Shown piece after piece: positions 1-7,703 of a stretch of DNA of 9,066 nucleotides. Each line of letters starts with the position of its first letter. Within the stretch, counting starts at the first letter, position 1. The stretch lies in contig JALSGW010000376.1 in NCBI GenBank assembly GCA_026982585.1, positions 1 through 9,066 of the forward strand. The letters are read 5' to 3'. Both the position numbers and the translations under genes were made by a program. This stretch comes from Alphaproteobacteria bacterium (GTDB taxonomy: Bacteria; Pseudomonadota; Alphaproteobacteria; Geminicoccales; Geminicoccaceae). Below the pieces are notes generated by a model. It ran no database searches and had not been told where the DNA came from. It worked only from the letters and a program-made list of their open reading frames with translations.

Positions 1-1
1 G

Positions 2-706
2 GCGCTCAATGCGTTGAACGCCCAACTGATCGCCGAGCTGAACGCCGCGCTCGATTCCTTCGAGGAGGACGATTCCGTGGCGGTGGTGGTGCTGACCGGC
101 TCGGAGAAGGCCTTCGCGGCCGGGGCCGATATCAAGGAGATGCTGGAGAAGGATTTCATCGCCGCCTACAAGAGCGACTTCATCGGCCCCTGGCAGCGCA
201 TCGCCGAGCGGCGCAAGCCGCTCATTGCGGCGGTGGCGGGCTATGCGCTCGGCGGCGGCTGCGAGCTCGCCATGATGTGCGACATCATCATCGCCGCCGA
301 CAACGCCAAGTTCGGCCAGCCGGAGATCAATCTCGGCACCATGCCCGGGGCGGGCGGCACCCAAAGGCTGGTGCGGGCGATCGGCAAGTCCAAGGCCATG
401 GAGATGGTGCTGACCGGGCGCATGATGACCGCCGAGGAGGCGGAGCGGGCCAATCTGGTCTCGCGGGTGGTGCCCCTCGATGCGCTCATGGAGGAGGCGA
501 TGAAGCTCGCCCGCACCATCGCCGAGAAGTCGCAGCCGGTGGTGCAGATGGCCAAGGAAGCGGTCAACCGCAGCTTCGAGACCAGCCTGAGCGAGGGGCT
601 GCGCTTCGAGCGCCGGCTGTTCTATGCCACCTTCGCCACCGAGGACCGGCGCGAGGGCATGAGCGCCTTCGCCGAAAAGCGCCAGCCCAACTTCAAGAAC
701 CGCTGA
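2..706 (+). CDS. Enoyl-CoA hydratase (crotonase family), 5' truncated by the window
   Basis: Hydrates trans-2-enoyl-CoA to 3-hydroxyacyl-CoA in fatty-acid beta-oxidation; cytosolic. The reading frame is open from base 2 (ALNALNAQLIAELN), which matches the usual crotonase N-terminal region, so the TTG at 14 is an internal leucine codon and about 25 residues lie upstream of the window. Numbering from that TTG as residue 1, the oxyanion-hole segment FAAGADIKEM is at 34-43, GGGCEL with the first catalytic glutamate (Glu84, codon 263-265) at 80-85, and GQPEI with the second (Glu104, codon 323-325) at 101-105. These match Glu144 and Glu164 of rat mitochondrial hydratase. The C-terminus EKRQPNFKNR is the family ending. 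Both catalytic acids make a true hydratase likelier than an isomerase or other crotonase. It sits 78 bases ahead of rpsT on the same strand. Its chain-length preference and symbol cannot be assigned. Confidence 0.93.
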   Translation, partial: ALNALNAQLIAELNAALDSFEEDDSVAVVVLTGSEKAFAAGADIKEMLEKDFIAAYKSDFIGPWQRIAERRKPLIAAVAGYALGGGCELAMMCDIIIAADNAKFGQPEINLGTMPGAGGTQRLVRAIGKSKAMEMVLTGRMMTAEEAERANLVSRVVPLDALMEEAMKLARTIAEKSQPVVQMAKEAVNRSFETSLSEGLRFERRLFYATFATEDRREGMSAFAEKRQPNFKNR

Positions 707-784
707 GCCGCACTAAGATTCCCGGAGCCGAACGGGGCCCTCGGCCCAAGACCACAGACCAGCCACAGCAGCGAGAGGGGATCC

Positions 785-1087
785 GTGCCGCACACACGCT
801 CTGCCAAAAAACGCGTCCGCCAGACCATCAAGCGCACCCTGCGCAACAAGGCACGCAAAAGCCGCATCCGCACCTTCGTGCGCAAGGTGGAGGAGGCGAT
901 CGCCCGGGGCGACCTGGAAGCCGCCCGGGCCGCCTTCGTAAAGGCGGAATCGGAACTCCGCCGCGGGGTCACCAAGGGCGTGCTGCACATCAACACCGCC
1001 GCCCGCAAGACCTCCCGCCTCGCCAGGAAGGTGAAGGCGCTGGCCTTGGCCCAGCAACAGGGCGAGCCGCAACCAGCGGGCGGCTGA
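785..1087 (+). CDS. rpsT: Small ribosomal subunit protein S20 (bS20)
   Basis: Primary 16S rRNA-binding protein of the 30S subunit; in enterobacteria it is also known as an ornithine decarboxylase antizyme. The 100-residue, very basic protein has the family N-terminus (PHTRSAKKRVRQ), the paired long helices and the signature KGVLHINTAARKTSRLARKVKALA at residues 64-87. It is slightly longer than the usual 86-90 residues, owing to a Q/P/G-rich tail (QQQGEPQPAGG). The start is GTG at 785, preceded by a purine-rich ribosome-binding site (GAGAGGGG, 773-780) four bases away; no upstream ATG fits. A TAAGAT at 714-719 could be a weak -10, but I see no convincing -35. A GC-rich stem-loop begins four bases after the stop. 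The S20-dnaA adjacency is common in Alphaproteobacteria. The non-ATG start recalls the UUG start of E. coli rpsT, which is needed for S20 autoregulation. Confidence 0.96.
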   Translation: MPHTRSAKKRVRQTIKRTLRNKARKSRIRTFVRKVEEAIARGDLEAARAAFVKAESELRRGVTKGVLHINTAARKTSRLARKVKALALAQQQGEPQPAGG

Positions 1088-1090
1088 GGA

Positions 1091-1134
1091 CCGGGCGCGA
1101 CGAACGCCTCGGACTGTGGGTGCGGTCGGCTTTT
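1091..1134 (+). terminator. Possible rpsT 3' stem-loop / weak terminator
   Basis: Four bases after the rpsT stop, CCGGGCG (1091-1097) pairs with CGCC-CGG (1105-1112, one bulged T at 1109) around a seven-base loop. An alternative stem (GCC..GAC with GTCGGC, 1106-1130) sits directly before TTTT at 1131-1134. Neither is a textbook intrinsic terminator, because the strong stem lies far from the T run and the adjacent stem is bulged. It may instead be a 3' processing or stabilising hairpin. Confidence 0.25.
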
Positions 1135-1139
1135 CAACC

Positions 1140-1161
1140 TGAGCGCGAATATTCGCGTTCA
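1140..1161. promoter_or_regulatory. 22-bp near-perfect palindrome upstream of dnaA
   Basis: The left arm TGAGCGCGAAT and right arm ATTCGCGTTCA are inverted copies, with only one mismatched pair (G1143 against T1158). The inner 14 bases (1144-1157) are perfectly symmetric around AATATT. As RNA it would form a nine-pair hairpin with one G-U pair and an AUAU loop, but no T run follows, so it is not an intrinsic terminator. It lies about 160 bases before the presumed dnaA -10. It could be a binding site for a dimeric regulator or an rpsT 3' hairpin. No known factor matches it with confidence. Confidence 0.45.
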
Positions 1162-1284
1162 CCGTTCGATCACCTTGCCAATCGCGGCCCGCCTTTTTAG
1201 CGTTGGGGCCCGCGCCGGAGGGCGCAAGCGGAGAGCGAGATCAAGCGCCCGATCGGCGGCCCTTTCGAAAAATATTCCCCTTTG

Positions 1285-1330
1285 TTGGACTTTTCGCCTC
1301 ATGAGAGGTGAACCGGTTTTTGCTATGGTC
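1285..1330 (+). promoter_or_regulatory. Probable dnaA promoter (extended -10)
   Basis: TGC-TATGGT at 1321-1329 is an extended -10 (TGn followed by a hexamer matching TATAAT at four of six positions). It lies in a marked low-GC trough and is preceded by a T run. TTGGAC at 1285-1290 resembles a -35 but is 33 bases from the -10, which is too far to pair with it. No good -35 sits 16-18 bases upstream, as is acceptable for an extended -10. A nearly identical string occurs before dnaN (2905-2922), which strengthens the call. It implies a dnaA leader of about 95-100 bases. Confidence 0.45.
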
Positions 1331-1430
1331 ACCAAGTAGAGGCAGGGGAGGAATCGCACGCACCGCGCCGGCAGGAGCGCGGCGGTGGGGACCCAGCACG
1401 CGCCCGTGGGGCGGGCAGGGATCGGAGCCG

Positions 1431-2876
1431 ATGAGCGAGCGAGGATTTGTTGGCGTGTCGACGGAAATGGCCGGGGCGGCGGCGCCCGGGGAGATCCGGG
1501 AACAATGGCTGCGGGTGCGCGAGATGCTGCGCGCCGAGTTCGGCGACACCGCCTTCCGCACCTGGCTCAAGCCGCTCGACCTCGGCGGCTTCGATCACGA
1601 CAAGGTGGTGATCACGGTCCCCACCCAGTTCATCCGGGACTGGATCGTCACCCATTACGCGGACCGCATTCGCTCGCTCTGGACCAGCGTCAATCCGCGC
1701 GTGCGCACCATCGCCCTTCTGGTCCAACCCAGCCGGCCGCGGCCGGTCCCGGCGCTGGATCGCGCGCCCCAGGCGCCCGAACGGAGTGCCGCGGACGGCG
1801 GTGCGCCGCGCGGCGAGCTCTGGGCGGAGGGCGAGCGCGAGACGCTGGACGAACTCGGCGCCCGGCTCGATCCGCGTTTCACCTTCGAGACCTTCGTGGT
1901 GGGCAAGCCCAACGAGTTCGCGGTGGCCGCCGCCGAGCGCGTGGCCATGTCGGACAGCCCGCCCTTCAACCCCCTCTTCCTCCACGGCGGGGTGGGGCTC
2001 GGCAAGACCCACCTCATGCACGCCATCGGCTGGCGCATCCGCCAGCGCGCGCCCGCCAAGCGGGTGGTCTATCTCTCCGCCGAGAAGTTCATGTACCAGT
2101 TCGTCCGCGCGCTGCGGCAGAAGGACGTGATGAGCTTCAAGGAGCTGTTCCGCTCCGTGGACGTGTTGATGGTGGACGACGTCCAGTTCATCTGCGGCAA
2201 GGAGAGCACCCAGGAGGAGTTCTTCCACACCTTCAACGCGCTCGTCGATCGCGGCCGCCAGATCGTGATTTCCGCCGACCGCAGCCCGGCCGATCTGTCC
2301 GGGCTCGAGGAACGCATCCGCTCGCGGCTCGGATGGGGACTGGTGGCGGACATCCATCCCACCACCTACGAACTCCGGCTCGGTATCCTCGAGAGCAAGG
2401 CGGAGCGGCTCGGCTGCGAGGTGCCCCGGCCGGTGCTGGAGTTCCTGGCCCGCCACATCACCTCGAACGTGCGCGAGCTCGAGGGGGCGCTCAACCGCGT
2501 GGTCCACCACACCCGCCTGTTCGGCGCCCCCATGACGGTGGAGCTGTGCCGGGAGATCCTGCGCGATCTCCTGCGCGCCCACGAGCGCCGGGTGACCATC
2601 GACGAAATCCAGCGCGCGGTGGCCCACCACTTCGGCCTCAAACTGTCCGACATGAGCTCGAGCCGCCGGGCGCGGCCGGTGGCGCGGCCGCGGCAGATCG
2701 CCATGTACCTCTGCAAGCAGCTCACCACCCGTTCGCTGCCCGAGATCGGACGCAAGTTCGGCGGGCGGGACCACACCACCGTGCTGCACGCGATCCGCCA
2801 GATCGAACGGCTCAAGGAGGAGGATCCCCAGCTCGCCCAGGATCTCGAGCTCCTGGTGCGCCAGCTCAGGGGCTGA
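1431..2876 (+). CDS. dnaA: Chromosomal replication initiator protein DnaA
   Basis: AAA+ ATPase that binds DnaA boxes, oligomerises as DnaA-ATP and melts the chromosomal origin. From ATG 1431 it is 481 residues. Domain I spans about 20-98 (EQWLRVREMLRAEFGDTAFRTWLKPL begins it). A short R/P/A-rich domain II linker spans about 99-145. Domain III has Walker A GGVGLGKT (186-193), Walker B LMVDD (246-250), sensor I SADR (281-284), the box VII arginine in SRLGWG (Arg299) and sensor II NVREL (Arg348). Domain IV ends with the DNA-recognition signature GGRDHTT (444-450). All ATPase residues are present. The ATG follows GGAG (1424-1427) by three bases. GTG 1455 and ATG 1467 are shorter alternatives, and the open frame back to GTG 1308 is judged untranslated. 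The gene seems to have its own promoter and a terminator over its stop codon. The RSRLGWGLVADIHPTTYELR stretch is alphaproteobacterial in style. Confidence 0.97.
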   Translation: MSERGFVGVSTEMAGAAAPGEIREQWLRVREMLRAEFGDTAFRTWLKPLDLGGFDHDKVVITVPTQFIRDWIVTHYADRIRSLWTSVNPRVRTIALLVQPSRPRPVPALDRAPQAPERSAADGGAPRGELWAEGERETLDELGARLDPRFTFETFVVGKPNEFAVAAAERVAMSDSPPFNPLFLHGGVGLGKTHLMHAIGWRIRQRAPAKRVVYLSAEKFMYQFVRALRQKDVMSFKELFRSVDVLMVDDVQFICGKESTQEEFFHTFNALVDRGRQIVISADRSPADLSGLEERIRSRLGWGLVADIHPTTYELRLGILESKAERLGCEVPRPVLEFLARHITSNVRELEGALNRVVHHTRLFGAPMTVELCREILRDLLRAHERRVTIDEIQRAVAHHFGLKLSDMSSSRRARPVARPRQIAMYLCKQLTTRSLPEIGRKFGGRDHTTVLHAIRQIERLKEEDPQLAQDLELLVRQLRG

Positions 2877-2889
2877 GCGACCATTTTTT
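2854..2889 (+). terminator. Candidate intrinsic terminator of dnaA
   Basis: GCTCAG (2864-2869) pairs perfectly with CTGAGC (2873-2878) around a GGG loop, overlapping the dnaA stop codon (2874-2876). Beyond an internal loop, TGGT (2854-2857) can pair with ACCA (2880-2883), which abuts a run of six T (2884-2889). Stem plus adjacent T tract is the normal layout of a rho-independent terminator. The internal loop and the six-pair core make it moderate in strength, so it may attenuate rather than stop transcription into dnaN. Confidence 0.5.
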
Positions 2890-2904
2890 CGGTCAACCTC
2901 GCCG

Positions 2905-2922
2905 CGGTTTTCTGCTAGCGTC
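2905..2922 (+). promoter_or_regulatory. Possible dnaN promoter element
   Basis: CGGTTTTCTGCTAGCGTC closely copies CGGTTTTTGCTATGGTC (1314-1330) before dnaA: both share CGGTTTT, then TGCTA, then GTC. Read as an extended -10 it is TGC-TAGCGT (2913-2921). It comes directly after the candidate dnaA terminator and about 70 bases before dnaN, where a promoter for dnaN-recF-gyrB would be expected. The hexamer alone is weak (three of six) and no clear -35 is visible. Confidence 0.35.
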
Positions 2923-2934
2923 CGCGCCCCCGGC

Positions 2935-2957
2935 GAGGTGCGGCGGGACCGCACCTC
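2935..2957 (+). other. Nine-base-pair hairpin in the dnaN leader
   Basis: GAGGTGCGG (2935-2943) and CCGCACCTC (2949-2957) are perfect inverted repeats around a five-base loop (CGGGA). No T run follows, so it is not an intrinsic terminator. If transcription starts near 2928 it would form at the very 5' end of the dnaN mRNA, ending 18 bases before the GAGGGA ribosome-binding site. A role in mRNA stability or translation control is an inference. Confidence 0.5.
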
Positions 2958-2992
2958 TTCCCGCCCTTGGCCGTTGAGGGACCGTGACGACG

Positions 2993-4120
2993 ATGAGGCT
3001 TCGCATCGAGCGCGCCAGACTGCTGAACGCCCTCTCCCACGTGCAGAACGTGGTGGAACGCCGCACCACCATCCCCATCCTCGCCAACGTCAAGCTCGAG
3101 GCCCAGGCGGACGAGCTGTTGCTCACCGCCACCGACCAGGACGTGGCGCTGGCCCTGCGCGAGCCCGCCGCCGTCGAGGCCCCGGGTGCCACCACCGTCG
3201 GCGCCCGCACCCTGTTCGAGCTGGTGCGCAAGCTCCCCGAGGGAGCGGAGGTGTCGCTCGCCCACCGGGGCGATGCGGATGCGGCCCCGACGCTTGTGCT
3301 CGAGGCCGGCCGTGCCCGCATCGAGCTGCCCACCCTTCCCGCCCAGGATTTCCCGCCGTTCGGCGAGGAGGCGCTGGACGTCCGGTTCCAGCTCGCCACC
3401 GCCGACCTCGCCCGGCTCATCGACAAGACCCGCTTCGCCATTTCCACCGAGGAAACCCGTTATTATCTGAACGGCATCCACCTCCACGTGCACGGCCGGG
3501 AGGCGGCGGCGGTGTTGCGGGCGGTGGCCACCGACGGGCATCGGCTCGCCCGCATCGAGCTCGCCCTGCCCGAAGGGGCGGCCGCCATGCCGCCCATCAT
3601 CGTGCCCCGCAAGACCGTCCAGGAGGCGCGCAAGCTCGTCGAGGAAGGCAGCGGGGAGGTGGTGGTCGAAGTCTCCCTCAGCCGCATCCGCTTCGCGGTG
3701 GACGGCCGGGTGCTGACCTCGCGTCTGATCGACAGCTCCTTTCCCGACTACGAAAAAGTCATCCCCAAGGAATACAAACGTTGTGCCGAGTTGTCGGTTA
3801 AGGAGTTCCGCGCCGCCGTCGATCTGGTCAGCACCATCTCGACCGACCGCAGCCGGACCGTCAAACTGAGCTTCAAAGACGAAACGGTCGTCATTTCGTC
3901 GACCAGCGCCGAGGTGGGGTCCGCCACCGAAAGCGTGGACGTCTCCTACGAGGGCGATCCTCTGGATATCGGGTTCAACGCGCGCTACATTTTGGACATG
4001 CTGCAGGAGGTGGAGAGCGACCGGGTGCGCCTGGAGATGAATTCGGAGGTGGAGCCGATCGTCATGCGCGATCCCGGGGACGCGAGCCTCCTTTACGTTC
4101 TGATGCCCGTGCGGGTTTGA
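2993..4120 (+). CDS. dnaN: DNA polymerase III beta subunit (sliding clamp)
   Basis: Ring-forming processivity clamp that holds Pol III and other partners on DNA. The 375-residue protein has the three repeated clamp domains (about 1-125, 130-250, 251-375) and a normal family length (E. coli 366). The N-terminus MRLRIERARLLNALSHVQNV and VVERRTTIPILANV (20-33) are typical. The clamp-binding pocket is intact: ATDGHRLA (179-186), FPDY (250-253) and the C-terminal LMPVRV (370-375). ATG 2993 is preferred over GTG 2984, because it gives the canonical N-terminus and lies 11 bases from GAGGGA (2976-2981), whereas GTG is only two bases away. The gene follows dnaA by 116 bases that contain a terminator and a possible promoter. 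Codon use changes abruptly near 3741, where GC drops to 28 of 60 bases at the start of domain III. The TGA overlaps a possible recF ATG (TGATG). Confidence 0.96.
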   Translation: MRLRIERARLLNALSHVQNVVERRTTIPILANVKLEAQADELLLTATDQDVALALREPAAVEAPGATTVGARTLFELVRKLPEGAEVSLAHRGDADAAPTLVLEAGRARIELPTLPAQDFPPFGEEALDVRFQLATADLARLIDKTRFAISTEETRYYLNGIHLHVHGREAAAVLRAVATDGHRLARIELALPEGAAAMPPIIVPRKTVQEARKLVEEGSGEVVVEVSLSRIRFAVDGRVLTSRLIDSSFPDYEKVIPKEYKRCAELSVKEFRAAVDLVSTISTDRSRTVKLSFKDETVVISSTSAEVGSATESVDVSYEGDPLDIGFNARYILDMLQEVESDRVRLEMNSEVEPIVMRDPGDASLLYVLMPVRV

Positions 4121-4163
4121 TGGTCGCCTTGCTGTCGCCCGACTCCGCCGTGGCCTCGGCCGC

Positions 4164-4172
4164 GGAAGGAGG
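4164..4172 (+). promoter_or_regulatory. Strong Shine-Dalgarno that decides the recF start
   Basis: GGAAGGAGG is a near-complete anti-16S complement, the strongest ribosome-binding site in the window. It lies seven bases before GTG 4180, in the recF frame. It would be an odd coincidence inside coding sequence and argues that translation starts at 4180 rather than at ATG 4120. Confidence 0.7.
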
Positions 4173-4179
4173 CATTGCG

Positions 4180-5285
4180 GTGGTGCGCCTTTTGCTGCGC
4201 GATTTCCGCAATTACCGCTTCCTGGACGCCCGCTTCGATGCGCCGGTGGTGGTGCTGGCCGGTCCCAACGGGGCGGGCAAGACCAATCTCCTCGAGGCCC
4301 TCTCCCTGCTCGGACCGGGTCGCGGGCTTAGGGGTGCGCGGCTGGCCGACATCGACCGTCGGGGCGGCGCCGGTTTTCAGGTGACGGCGGAGCTCTCCAC
4401 CCCGTATGGGCCCTCTGAGATCCGGTGCTGGCACGAGCCGCACAGCGGACGCCGGCAGTGGCAGCTGGACGGGCGGGGGAGGGACCGTCGGGTGCTGGGC
4501 GGGTTCGTGCCCCTGTTGTGGGCCACACCCGATCTCGATCGGCTGTTCGCCGATCCGCCGGCCGCTCGCCGCCGCTTTCTCGATCGTCTGGTGGCGGCGC
4601 TCGACCCGGACCATCGGCCCCGGGTGGCCGCGTTCGAGCGGGGATTGCGGGAGCGGGCCCAGTTGCTCCAGGCCGCCCGGCCGGATCCCTTGTGGCTGGG
4701 TGCGGTGGAACGGCGTCTTGCCGAGCTCGGGGTGGCGATCGCCGCCGCCCGCCTGCAGCTCGTGCGGGCGCTGGAGGAGGAGCTGGAGCGCACCCCGCCG
4801 GGATTTCCGCGGCCCATGCTCAGGCTTTGCGGTGCGCTCGAGGAGGCGGTGGCGGGAGCGCCGGCGTTGGAGGTGGAGGGCTGGCTCCAGGAGCAGCTCA
4901 AAGCGGGTCGGGCCCGGGATGCGGAGAGCGGAGGCGCTTCACTGGGCCCCCACCGCAGCGATTGGACCGCGGTGGTGGCGGATTCGGGGGAGCCGGCCGC
5001 GCAGGCCTCCACGGGACGGCAAAAAGCCCTGGTGCTCGCCCTGTTGCTCGCCCAGGCGCGGCTGATGGTGCGCGAGCTCGGGGTGGGCCCCCTTGTGCTG
5101 CTGGACGAGTTCGCCGCCCATCTGGACGCCCAGCGCCGGATGGCGTTTCTGGGGGCGGTGCTGGATCTGTCTTCCCAGATCTGGCTCACCGGCACCGAAC
5201 CCGCCCTGTTCGAAGCCCTGAGCGGGCGGGCGTTGTTTGTCCACATCCGTGACGGTCTGTTGGTCGAAGTGGGATTTCACGCTCC

Positions 5286-5289
<4 letters not shown>
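4180..5289 (+). CDS. recF: DNA replication and repair protein RecF
   Basis: SMC-like ATPase that, with RecO and RecR, helps load RecA at single-strand gaps and stalled forks. From GTG 4180 it has 369 residues (E. coli 357). VRLLLRDFRNYRFLD at the N-terminus is the classic RecF opening. Walker A GPNGAGKTN is at 28-36, the GPHRSDW motif at 256-262, the ABC-like signature STGRQKALVLALLLAQ from about 277, and Walker B with switch VLLDEFAAHLD at 306-316 (Asp309, Glu310). The signature has Arg where many relatives have Glu (STGEQ). The upstream alternative, ATG 4120, overlaps the dnaN stop but would add an A/S/G-rich extension (MVALLSPDSAVASAAEGG) not expected in the family and lacks a good ribosome-binding site. 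The stop overlaps the gyrB start as ATGA, so the two are likely translationally coupled. Confidence 0.92.
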
Positions 5290-7685
<2,396 letters not shown>

Positions 7686-7703
7686 GCGCGGGAGGCCTGG
7701 GCG

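Larger units (their letters stand above)
1088..1430 (+). other. Non-coding rpsT-dnaA intergenic region
   Basis: This is a 343-base stretch without a supported gene. It contains, in order: a GC-rich stem-loop just after rpsT (1091-1112); a long palindrome centred on AATATT (1140-1161); a T5 run at 1194-1198 without a good stem before it; a short GCGCC/GGCGC stem (1212-1225); a low-GC trough (31 of 70 bases G or C in 1261-1330) carrying a second AATATT (1271-1276) and the presumed dnaA promoter; and a roughly 100-base leader. A dnaA-frame extension back to GTG 1308 exists, but its residues (R/G/P/W-rich) look like untranslated GC-rich DNA. I see no cluster of DnaA boxes, no tRNA and no recognised riboswitch. 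Confidence 0.8.

Noticed and set aside
714..719. TAAGAT as the -10 of an rpsT promoter
   Set aside because: It matches four of six positions, but there is no acceptable -35 (TTCAAG at 692-697 is poor), so it is mentioned only as a possibility.
727..745. GCCGA/TCGGC stem after the enoyl-CoA hydratase gene as a terminator
   Set aside because: It has only five pairs, a nine-base loop and no T run. Read-through into rpsT remains possible.
1157..1167. GTTC-ACC-GTTC as an alphaproteobacterial LexA box
   Set aside because: The alphaproteobacterial LexA site is GTTC-N7-GTTC. Here the spacing is three, and the first GTTC is partly the arm of the palindrome.
1174..1198. GC-rich stretch plus T5 (1194-1198) as the rpsT terminator
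   Set aside because: The preceding GCGGCCCGCC cannot form a proper hairpin with an adequate loop next to the T run.
1308..1430. A 41-residue N-terminal extension of DnaA back to GTG 1308
   Set aside because: The residues are R/G/P/W-rich with no family match, and the presumed promoter at 1321-1329 lies inside it, so it would not be transcribed in full.
1329..2954. A 541-codon open frame on the minus strand opposite dnaA
   Set aside because: Its composition (H/R/A/G/E-rich, no domain) mirrors third-position GC of dnaA codons. DnaA motifs are all on the + strand, and such shadows are common in GC-rich genomes. The same applies to the long minus-strand frames opposite gyrB (5277-7151) and the hydrolase (7164-8570).
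1385..2977. A + strand open frame in another phase, starting at GTG 1385 with AGGAG (1373-1377) seven bases upstream
   Set aside because: The start signal looks good, but the product is a low-complexity R/P/G/A-rich shadow of dnaA. It is probably a chance purine run in the leader.
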